Assembly: GCA_027296045.1 (NCBI GenBank)
Contig: JAPUJS010000445.1
Location: 1 to 5,517 of the forward strand
Direction: 5' to 3'
Length of the DNA: 5,517 bases
From: a bacterium
Lineage (GTDB): Bacteria; Latescibacterota; UBA2968
The notes below the pieces were generated by a model. It was not told the DNA's origin and made no database searches. It worked only from the letters and a program-made list of their open reading frames with translations. The first letter of the stretch is position 1. The number at the start of each line of letters is the position of its first letter. Positions 1 through 5,299 of this stretch are shown here, piece after piece. Both the position numbers and the translations under genes were made by a program.

Positions 1-99
1 TGGGCAGACACGCAGGATATCCTTTTTGGTCTGGGTCTGCTCACTCAAAAACAGGATCTCTCCAAAATGTTCACCAACGAGTTCCTACCCACCCAATAG
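1..99 (+). CDS. ABC transporter substrate-binding protein, C-terminal fragment (NMT1/THI5-like)
   Basis: Reading frame 1 is open from the first base to a TAG at 97-99 and gives 32 residues. They begin WADTQDILFGLGLL and end FTNEFLPTQ. An amphipathic helix ending in a 'gl' turn, followed by a Thr-Asn-Glu-Phe-Leu-Pro stretch, is typical of the extreme C-terminus of periplasmic binding proteins of the NMT1/THI5, SsuA and TauA type. These deliver sulfonates, nitrate, pyrimidine/thiamin precursors or related solutes to an ABC importer. The start and almost all of the gene lie outside the window, so substrate class cannot be judged. A strong terminator follows 30 nt after the stop. The complete ATPase of the same transporter class on the opposite strand supports the call. 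The fragment is short, so a different protein with a similar tail remains possible. Confidence 0.55.
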   Translation, partial: WADTQDILFGLGLLTQKQDLSKMFTNEFLPTQ

Positions 100-128
100 C
101 TCCTTTTGAGAACCTGTATTCAAATCAT

Positions 129-174
129 GCCAAAAGAAAAGCCAACCCCGTAGAGGGTTGGCTTTTCTTTTGGC
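129..174. terminator. Bidirectional intrinsic terminator between convergent genes
   Basis: This is a perfect 20-bp inverted repeat: arms 129-148 and 155-174 around a 6-nt loop. The GC-rich core (AGCCAACCC / GGGTTGGCT) sits next to the loop. The outer arms are A-rich on the left and T-rich on the right, so a TTTTCTTTT tract follows the core stem on either strand. It lies 30 nt after the plus-strand binding-protein stop and 80 nt after the minus-strand ATPase stop, the expected place for a terminator shared by convergent genes. Confidence 0.9.
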
Positions 175-253
175 AAGCAACATGCGTGCTGTTCCGTATG
201 GCCCTGTATCAGGAGCCATAAAAAACGCTGGGAAATTCTCATCCTGCTCTGAC

Positions 254-1027
254 TTAGGAATGCAGAGAAACACTCTCTAATTTTTCCCGCAGATAATTTT
301 CCATCTGAACGAACCCCGAATCGCCCCGCAGGTCGACCTTTCGAGGCCTGGGAAAATCCACACTGATATCCTCGACAATACGCCCGGGCCGCGGCGACAT
401 CATCACCACCCGGTCCGACAGCAACACGGCTTCTGAAATACTGTGGGTGATAAACAAGACGGCTGGCCTGTCTTCTTCCCAGATACGCAGCAACTTCAGT
501 TGCAACCGTTGCCGCGTGATCTCGTCCAGAGCCCCAAAAGGTTCGTCCATCAGCAACACAGCAGGCCGAAATGTCAGCGCTCGCGCAATGGCGACTCTCG
601 ATTGCATCCCCCCCGATAATTCTCGTGGGAAAGCCTGTTCGAATCCCGACAAACCAACCATGTCAATCATTTCCTGTACACGATCCAGAACAGATGGAGA
701 TTGAAAAATCTCTCCGGGAAGCCGCACATTTTGCACCACAGTGCGCCATTCCAGAAGCGATGGGCTCTGAAATACGACCCCACACTCTCGCCCGATTCGG
801 GCTTCCCGAGGAGATCTCCCATTGACAAAAACGGACCCGGTGCTGGGTGTTTCCAGATCGCCCACCAACCGCAACAGACTGGTCTTTCCACACCCCGACG
901 GGCCAATCACACTGACAAATTCGCCCGCCCGAATCTCCAGATCGATGTCTTCAAGCGCAACCACTCGATTCGACTCGGTTTCAAAAACCTTGCCCACCGA
1001 TTGAAGTTGCACCGCAATATCATACAT
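254..1027 (-). CDS. ABC transporter ATP-binding protein, SsuB/TauB/NrtD family
   Basis: This is the cytoplasmic ATPase of an importer; it hydrolyses ATP to drive solute uptake through a separate permease. The 257 residues are complete and of normal family length. Visible motifs are Walker A GPSGCGKTS (42-50), Q-loop Gln87 in VVFQSPSLLEW, signature LSGGMQSRVAIARAL (137-151), Walker B VLLMDEP (157-163), D-loop ALD (166-168) and switch His195 in FITHS. The SPRPGRI segment (211-217) and the acidic/proline tail after it are characteristic of the nitrate/sulfonate/taurine group. Small departures are LLEW where LLPW is usual, MQSR for MQQR, and THS for THD; none removes a catalytic residue. ATG at 1027 is chosen because an AAAAAGGGCG stretch lies just upstream and the sequence aligns with the family from its first residues. 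No permease is in the window. The gene converges on a probable binding-protein gene. Exact substrate is unknown. Confidence 0.93.
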   Translation of the reverse strand: MYDIAVQLQSVGKVFETESNRVVALEDIDLEIRAGEFVSVIGPSGCGKTSLLRLVGDLETPSTGSVFVNGRSPREARIGRECGVVFQSPSLLEWRTVVQNVRLPGEIFQSPSVLDRVQEMIDMVGLSGFEQAFPRELSGGMQSRVAIARALTFRPAVLLMDEPFGALDEITRQRLQLKLLRIWEEDRPAVLFITHSISEAVLLSDRVVMMSPRPGRIVEDISVDFPRPRKVDLRGDSGFVQMENYLREKLESVSLHS

Positions 1028-1048
1028 TGGTCGCCCTTTTTGCGCTGG

Positions 1049-1187
1049 TTGGTGTCGGTTGGTATTGTCTTTAAAATAGGGGATATTAATAGAATATACA
1101 AGCAGTGTCTTTGGTGTTGATTGGTGCCGATTGTGCTCAGGCTGAAAAACGGACTGGTGTTAATTGATTTCTAGACAACTTGGTGTG
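1049..1187. repeat. TTGGTG-type degenerate direct repeats (possible regulator sites)
   Basis: The 14-mer at 1049-1062 (TTGGTGTCGGTTGG) recurs at 1111-1124 with 12 of 14 bases identical. Each copy is itself a 10-bp-period doublet: TTGGT starts at 1049 and 1059, and again at 1111 and 1121. Weaker copies begin at 1154 (CTGGTGTTAATTG) and 1180 (TTGGTGTGAT). The first pair lies between the possible ATPase promoter and its start codon, the second just upstream of the -35. A spacing of one helical turn within doublets suits a DNA-binding protein, but decayed low-complexity sequence is an alternative. Confidence 0.45.
1073..1101 (-). promoter_or_regulatory. Possible sigma-70-type promoter of the ABC ATPase gene
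   Basis: On the minus strand a TTGTAT hexamer (1096-1101) is followed after exactly 17 nt by TATTTT (1073-1078). This would place transcription start about 40 nt upstream of the ATPase ATG at 1027. The hexamers match the consensus only moderately (3/6 and 4/6) and the region is AT-rich, so this is a weak prediction. Confidence 0.3.
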
Positions 1188-1490
1188 ATCCTGTCCCCAA
1201 AAAAGAAGGCAGACAGGGTGTCTTGACTGAATGCTTTCAATAATTTAAAGAACATGAAGAAAAACAAAACCTAAAAAAAGACGTGACAAGCCGCTTGCAA
1301 GACCGTACCGTTCATGGTAGTGGCTCTCTGGTACATGTGGTAACCGATTAAGTCAATATAAAACAAGAATTTGTACGAATTCGCCGAAAATACATAAGTC
1401 TGGAAATATCAACGACTTACGTGTAATCACATGTTGGAGAGGGCCATTACCAACGCTTAAGAGGGTCTCAAATTAATTTCTCAGGCAGGC

Positions 1491-1502
1491 GGAGGCAGGG
1501 GG
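1491..1502 (+). promoter_or_regulatory. Ribosome binding site of the fusion gene
   Basis: GGAGG at 1491-1495 lies 10 nt before the ATG at 1506; a second purine run, AGGGGG (1497-1502), lies 3 nt before it. The first is the better-spaced Shine-Dalgarno sequence and supports ATG 1506 as the start. Confidence 0.6.
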
Positions 1503-1505
1503 CCT

Positions 1506-4088
1506 ATGGGAACGACATTTCCTGTGATCGACCGTTTTTCCAAAGGCAGATTTGTTATCACTGCTGAGCAGAGCCACCCGGTTCAGTTGAAGCGCTATAA
1601 CCGGCTGGTAAACCGGGGGGCGATCGACGCGGTGACCCTTCCGGACATTCCCCTGGTGGGACAGATCGGCGGTTTGCTGCAGATTTTGCCGGGACGCGGG
1701 TCCAGGCGGCCCGATACCCTGGCCTTGATGGCGGATACCGAACAGCCAATTTTTACCCTTGCAGCCGGCATACGGTCAAAAAAAGCAGTCAGGGACCGGG
1801 TGCTCCAGGCAGCAGAAAAAGGCGCCAGGGGTTTGCTGGTGGTTTCCGGGGGCGGGCTGAGCCGGCGCCTCCTGGGAAAAGTTAAGCCGATGCTGAACCT
1901 CCTGCCAATGGATTCCTTTAAGGTGATTTCACTTTTGCAGGAGATGCGGGCAGAGGGTGCGCTGTCCCCCGAACTGCCCATCTGGGCGGTAGAGAATCCC
2001 TATGCTGGGGGGCAGACAGCAGACCAGGTTGACCGGCTGCAACAGAAGATTGAGGCAGGGGCAGAAGCCATTCTGACCCAGCCACCCCTGTTGTGGGCGT
2101 CTTTTGAGACATGGTGGTCCCTTGTCCATGCACGCGGGTTGACCCGTACCCCCATCCTGGTGGGCACGCCGGTGATTACATCGGTGCGTATGCTGATGTT
2201 TTGGCTCTGGCTGGTGGGTATTCGCAGGAATGATCCAGCCATCCAGGTGCTGCGCGATCAGTTTAAACACGCGGAGCAGAGTCTCGACGAGGATCGGTTG
2301 ACCGCCCTTCGCATCCGCTGGACTGTGGACCTGATTGAGAAAATCCGCGGCCTTCCGGGGGTGGCCGGGATCCACCTGATGTCGATGGGCGGCACCCAGG
2401 ACCTGGAGGAGATCCTGAAACAGGCAGGCCTGGGACCCTACCAGCGGATTCGAGCGGATGTGGAAGGGCTGGTCCAAAGGCTGGAAACAGAGGGTATGAC
2501 TGTGGTGCGTGAGCCGGGGTTGACGGACGATCGCTATGTGGGCGATTTCCTCAAGTACCTGGAAGTATTTCACCGTGCGACACTGGATCAGGGACCCTTC
2601 AAGACCTATTGGAACCGGATTACCTATGCCCAGCATTTCCGCATGCCGGTGGCATACCGGCCGTTTGTGGAAATGGTGGAAGGGAGCCCGGCATATACCG
2701 GCGAGTGGGAGCTGGCGCTTGACCTACTCCAGCACAAATCTCCGCAGGGACTGGAGCAGTCCCTGCGAACGGTGCTGGAACGGCAGAAGCTGGGGGAGAC
2801 GGAAAGCCGGGGTGGGGTGGTCATTGGAGACTATGTCCCGTACAGCCAGAGTCTGGTCTGGCAGTTCAACGATGCTTTCTGGCGCCATGTCGGTGCTTTT
2901 GTGGCGGCCCACGGTCGGGATTACCGGGATGCCATCAAGGGATCGCCGGACGCAAACCCGGCCTTTGTGCGCCACAACGCAGAACGGTTTTTAAAACAGC
3001 TCAAACAGGTTCGCCTGGAAGAAAACCAGCAGGGTTCCCGGCAGATCGCCTATGTCGAAATCGGGGTTGCCAGCGTGGATTATGTGCGTACCTTTATCGA
3101 TGCCCTGGTGATGTTTGCCCGGGCAGAACAATTCGATCTGGGTGGCACGGTATACGTCCTGGCCGATGTGTCCGAATCGGTCCTGGAACAGGCCAGAGAG
3201 GACCTGGGAAACAGCAGGAAGGGCATTCCCCTGGCCTACCTGCTGATGAATGTAGAAGACCCCCTGGATGCGCTTCGAGCTTATGCCGGCCGGATTTTGC
3301 GGGTGCATATCACCAATGTGTTTGATAATTTGCCGAACGATAAATTCGCCCAGATCGACGGCAAGCACTACCAGATCCAGACGCGGCTCTACCTTCCAGC
3401 CGGCTGTACGGAGGCGCTGGCGAATCGGTATGGGCTGGAGGTAAAGTCGCTGGCCCGGGACCTGGAACGCCTGCCCCATACAGGGGTGGAGGCTTTTCTG
3501 GAGAAATATCGGTTGCTGTTTCGCAAACAGTACAGTGAGAAGGAAGAAGACTACCATTTTTATCGGTTCTGGGAAGACCTGTACGGAGATCCGGAAGACC
3601 GGGCCACAGGGCTGAAGTTAGAAGAGCGCTACGTCCACATTCCGGATCTGGAAGCATTCGATTTCCTGGACCGCGATCAAATTCCCTGTAGCGATTTCGA
3701 TCCCAGCCGCATTCTGCATGAGGTGCTCTCGGAGTATCCGCACAATGTGTGGATGCACCTTTCCAACCGGGCAATCGAAGGGGGACTGCAGACGCTTTCA
3801 CTTTTGCACCCGCAGGGGGTGCTGGAGATTGTGGATATCATTGTCAGGAAGATTTCGGACTACCACAATGTGCCCAGACGCAGGTCCAGGACGGGCCGCC
3901 CGCTCTACCGCATGGGGTTCAAGGGGCCGGCCAAGTTTGATGGCTCGGCTGTGGACTGGTTCAACGGCCGGGTTTTTGAGGCTGCCGTCCATATGGTTTT
4001 CCCGGGCGCACAGGTGACCTACACAAGTTTGAAACCATTTGGCAAGCCACATATGTCTATTATGGAGATCAGTCGGGGGTCAGGTTAG
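1506..4088 (+). CDS. MTHFR-like barrel fused to a SAM-methyltransferase-like region (860 aa)
   Basis: Residues about 12-310 read as a methylenetetrahydrofolate reductase (MetF) type TIM barrel. FVITAEQSHP places Glu21 at the catalytic Glu28 of E. coli MetF. GIRSKKAVRDRVLQAAEKGARG (88-109), PIWAVENPYAGG (158-169), KIEAGAEAILTQPP (181-194) with conserved Gln192, TPILVGTPVITS (215-226) and VAGIHLMSMGG (286-296) follow in family order. MetF Asp120 (RGD) appears replaced by Gly116 (SGGG). Residues about 310-505 are a mostly helical link I cannot assign. From about 513 a class I methyltransferase core appears: YVEIG (516-520) as motif I, VLADVSESVLEQA (551-563) as motif II and NVFDNLPND (604-612) as motif IV. 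A probable insertion spans 640-740. HLSNRAIEGG (751-760), HPQGVLEIVDI (768-778), GFKGPAKFDGS (804-814) and DWFNG (817-821) then read as the rest of that fold. There is no signal peptide, so it should be cytoplasmic. Bacterial MetF is about 300 residues and lacks this extension, and the tail does not resemble the eukaryotic regulatory domain. The MetF fold is well supported and the methyltransferase assignment fairly so; reaction and substrate are unknown. The gene stands alone, and its TAG overlaps a minus-strand TAA. Confidence 0.85.
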   Translation: MGTTFPVIDRFSKGRFVITAEQSHPVQLKRYNRLVNRGAIDAVTLPDIPLVGQIGGLLQILPGRGSRRPDTLALMADTEQPIFTLAAGIRSKKAVRDRVLQAAEKGARGLLVVSGGGLSRRLLGKVKPMLNLLPMDSFKVISLLQEMRAEGALSPELPIWAVENPYAGGQTADQVDRLQQKIEAGAEAILTQPPLLWASFETWWSLVHARGLTRTPILVGTPVITSVRMLMFWLWLVGIRRNDPAIQVLRDQFKHAEQSLDEDRLTALRIRWTVDLIEKIRGLPGVAGIHLMSMGGTQDLEEILKQAGLGPYQRIRADVEGLVQRLETEGMTVVREPGLTDDRYVGDFLKYLEVFHRATLDQGPFKTYWNRITYAQHFRMPVAYRPFVEMVEGSPAYTGEWELALDLLQHKSPQGLEQSLRTVLERQKLGETESRGGVVIGDYVPYSQSLVWQFNDAFWRHVGAFVAAHGRDYRDAIKGSPDANPAFVRHNAERFLKQLKQVRLEENQQGSRQIAYVEIGVASVDYVRTFIDALVMFARAEQFDLGGTVYVLADVSESVLEQAREDLGNSRKGIPLAYLLMNVEDPLDALRAYAGRILRVHITNVFDNLPNDKFAQIDGKHYQIQTRLYLPAGCTEALANRYGLEVKSLARDLERLPHTGVEAFLEKYRLLFRKQYSEKEEDYHFYRFWEDLYGDPEDRATGLKLEERYVHIPDLEAFDFLDRDQIPCSDFDPSRILHEVLSEYPHNVWMHLSNRAIEGGLQTLSLLHPQGVLEIVDIIVRKISDYHNVPRRRSRTGRPLYRMGFKGPAKFDGSAVDWFNGRVFEAAVHMVFPGAQVTYTSLKPFGKPHMSIMEISRGSG

Positions 4089-4198
4089 GGAAATTCTATC
4101 CAACCACCGAGCTGATCCACTTCAATTCCTTCTTCCAATTGCGCATCAATGTAAGGGCCCTCTTTCAGGACCACCAATATGCGGAACTTGCCAGACGA
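4085..4198 (-). pseudogene. Possible remnant: C-terminal coding-like tail on the minus strand
   Basis: Between the fusion gene stop and the secreted-protein terminator, one minus-strand frame encodes about 35 residues with protein-like composition. It runs GKFRILVVLKEGPYIDAQ, then LEEGIEVDQLGGWIEFP, to TAA at 4085-4087. The alternating hydrophobic/charged pattern and the clean GGWIEFP end look like the C-terminus of a small beta-rich protein. Upstream the frame runs into the terminator hairpin and the 3' end of the secreted-protein gene, and there is no start codon with an RBS. If genuine, it is a 5'-truncated fragment; it may equally be chance. I do not recognise a family. Confidence 0.25.
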
Positions 4199-4218
4199 AA
4201 GACAACAGAATTGCAGGC

Positions 4219-4245
4219 AAAAAAAAACCGCTCTTCTCAGAGCGG
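4219..4245 (-). terminator. Intrinsic terminator of the secreted-protein gene
   Basis: A perfect 7-bp stem (CCGCTCT 4228-4234, AGAGCGG 4239-4245) with a TCTC loop is preceded on the plus strand by nine A residues (4219-4227). Read on the minus strand this is a GC hairpin followed by nine U, 22 nt after the stop of the gene at 4267-5079. On the plus strand the following CTTTCTT is a weaker tract, so partial termination of the convergent fusion gene is possible. Confidence 0.9.
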
Positions 4246-4266
4246 CTTTCTTCGGTTTCGGCCTGC

Positions 4267-5079
4267 TTACTTCAAAAACAGCATCCGTTTTACCTGCGAA
4301 AAACCGTCGCCTTCCATGCGATACAGATACACACCGCTCGCCACAGCATTTCCCAGGGCATCCCGGCCATTCCACGCTGCGGTATAAGCCCCGGCATCGA
4401 CGGTCTCATCGACAAGCGTCTTGACCTGCTGGCCGAGCAGATTGTAGATCACCAGTCGAACGGGGCCCGCTGTTGGGATCTCGTATGCAATCGTGGTGGT
4501 AGGATTGAATGGAGTGGGTCCATTTTGTTCGAGCTTGAACGAGGTGGACCCCAATTTCAAATCACCCACTTCCACAATGGGCACCGCATCCAGGGCAAGC
4601 GATAGGTCTACGAGAACACCATCGGTAACCCGGAAATCGCCGGTGACTGGCTCGCCTAATTTCTGAAACGTAAACTCAACCAACCCGCCATCTCCCCCAC
4701 CGGCTTCCCCGTCTACCTTCATCGACCCAACAGACACTTGCCCGGGGTGATTGTTGACTGCAAAAAACAACCGGGGCGTGGAATTTCCGGTTTCCAAAAT
4801 CGTGTCGGTCACTTCACGCGCCTCCACAAACTCGTATTGATCGGCATGGTAATTCAACACAAAACCATAGCCTTGAATCTCCTGTGCGCCCCGCACATTC
4901 AGCGTGAGTTTCAACATGCCAGGAGCGTCATCCGGCCCCCGATTCAGTTGAAATGCAGCCAGCCCGTTTCGGCCCCCGGTGATCTCCAATCCGTGTATCA
5001 TTTCGCCTGCTCCGGCCGATCCCACAACGAATCCCACAACAGCTAGTACAAGCCCCAATCGAAACCCTTTTTTCACCAT
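4267..5079 (-). CDS. Secreted cohesin-like protein with FlgD-Ig/type IX-like C-terminal tail
   Basis: This 270-residue protein has a clear signal peptide: MVKKGFRLG, then a hydrophobic core at residues 9-20, and an Ala-Gly-Ala site near residue 24. Residues about 30-175 are beta-rich and read like a cohesin-type domain: LKLTLNVRGAQEIQGYGF (57-74), then YHADQYEFVEAREV (77-90), VSVGSMKV (116-122) and GGLVEFTF (131-138). A Gly-rich loop lies at 123-132. Residues 183-270 are a FlgD-Ig-like module: LEQNGPTPFNPTTTIAYEIP, RLVIYNLLGQQVKTL, YTAAWNGRDALGNAVASGVY, and KRMLFLK at the end. In FCB-group bacteria such tails direct export by type IX secretion and surface attachment. No catalytic motif is seen, so a binding or structural role on the cell surface is the likeliest inference. 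The first module is recognised by pattern only. ATG 5079 has a well-placed AAAGGAGAG upstream. The gene appears monocistronic, with its own terminator. Confidence 0.85.
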   Translation of the reverse strand: MVKKGFRLGLVLAVVGFVVGSAGAGEMIHGLEITGGRNGLAAFQLNRGPDDAPGMLKLTLNVRGAQEIQGYGFVLNYHADQYEFVEAREVTDTILETGNSTPRLFFAVNNHPGQVSVGSMKVDGEAGGGDGGLVEFTFQKLGEPVTGDFRVTDGVLVDLSLALDAVPIVEVGDLKLGSTSFKLEQNGPTPFNPTTTIAYEIPTAGPVRLVIYNLLGQQVKTLVDETVDAGAYTAAWNGRDALGNAVASGVYLYRMEGDGFSQVKRMLFLK

Positions 5080-5085
5080 GACAAT

Positions 5086-5094
5086 CTCTCCTTT
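5086..5094 (-). promoter_or_regulatory. Ribosome binding site of the secreted-protein gene
   Basis: The minus strand reads AAGGAGAG followed by ATTGTC and the ATG at 5079. This is a strong Shine-Dalgarno sequence at ideal spacing and fixes the start that gives a full signal peptide. Confidence 0.85.
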
Positions 5095-5110
5095 CGGTCA
5101 ACCTCCCGGC

Positions 5111-5139
5111 TATATAGATTGAAACCCGGAATCGGGATT
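5111..5139 (-). promoter_or_regulatory. Possible promoter of the secreted-protein gene
   Basis: TATATA (5111-5116) on the minus strand is a plausible -10 element, giving a leader of about 25 nt before the ATG at 5079 with the RBS inside it. The sequence 17 nt upstream (AATCCC on the minus strand, 5134-5139) does not resemble TTGACA. Any promoter here therefore probably needs an activator or uses another sigma factor. Confidence 0.3.
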
Positions 5140-5151
5140 CTGTTCCCGATT
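5130..5151. promoter_or_regulatory. Perfect 8-bp inverted repeat, candidate operator
   Basis: AATCGGGA (5130-5137) and TCCCGATT (5144-5151) are exact reverse complements separated by 6 nt, a 22-bp two-fold symmetric site. It lies 51-72 nt upstream of the secreted-protein ATG and overlaps the expected -35 position. There is no T-tract on either side, so it is unlikely to be a terminator; a dimeric regulator site fits better. Confidence 0.4.
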
Positions 5152-5233
5152 ATTCGCAAACTTTGTGCCAGAAGCCACCCTGCTTACATTTTTTTCCAAA
5201 ACCCTCGTTTCACGGTCTTTTCGCATTCAGCCC

Positions 5234-5277
5234 AAAAGAAAACCCGCTCCGGGACCGACAGATCGCCCGGAGCGGGT
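5234..5277 (-). terminator. Intrinsic terminator of the aldo/keto reductase gene
   Basis: A perfect 12-bp stem has arms 5242-5253 (ACCCGCTCCGGG) and 5266-5277 (CCCGGAGCGGGT) around a 12-nt loop that can add a CGA/TCG pairing. On the minus strand it is followed by TTTTCTTTT (5234-5242, partly sharing the stem end). It begins 22 nt after the aldo/keto reductase stop codon. Confidence 0.9.
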
Positions 5278-5299
5278 CTGACTTTTTCATGAGACTTTC

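Larger units (their letters stand above)
1028..1505. other. Divergent intergenic region, 478 bp, no convincing gene
   Basis: This separates the leftward ATPase gene from the rightward fusion gene and is visibly more AT-rich than either. The ATPase side (about 1045-1190) carries TTGGTG-type repeats and a possible minus-strand promoter. The middle (1190-1350) contains a short inverted repeat, CCTGTC at 1190-1195 with GACAGG at 1212-1217. It also holds a plus-strand frame from 1175 to 1351 broken by a stop at 1241, with no start codon or RBS. Nearer the fusion gene a TATAAA lies at 1357-1362, without a good -35. There is an imperfect palindrome at 1419-1434 (12 of 16 positions symmetric). No tRNA or recognised riboswitch was found by eye. 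The region most likely holds the two divergent promoters and their operators. Confidence 0.6.

Noticed and set aside
85..273. 62-codon minus-strand reading frame across the first terminator
   Set aside because: It starts inside the ATPase C-terminus and runs through the whole 20-bp inverted repeat; there is no RBS and no protein family resemblance.
701..1120. 139-codon plus-strand reading frame antisense to the ATPase
   Set aside because: It lies almost wholly opposite a strongly supported ABC ATPase and has low-complexity, motif-free sequence.
1223..1251. TTGACT-17-TAAAGA as a plus-strand promoter for the fusion gene
   Set aside because: The -35 is good, but the -10 matches only 3 of 6 positions and would leave a leader of about 250 nt; not strong enough to list.
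1286..1345. Possible structured RNA or tRNA-like element (several 4-5 bp inverted repeats, e.g. GTACC/GGTAC)
   Set aside because: The short stems are mutually incompatible, and there is no acceptor stem, anticodon arm or T-loop pattern.
1929..2636. 235-codon minus-strand reading frame inside the fusion gene
   Set aside because: It is antisense to the MetF-like domain; it is rich in His, Pro and Gln as expected of a shadow frame, and has no recognisable domain.
4039..4605. 188-codon plus-strand reading frame crossing the terminator and the secreted-protein gene
   Set aside because: It is opposite the sorting-tail coding sequence, includes the terminator hairpin, and shows no domain.
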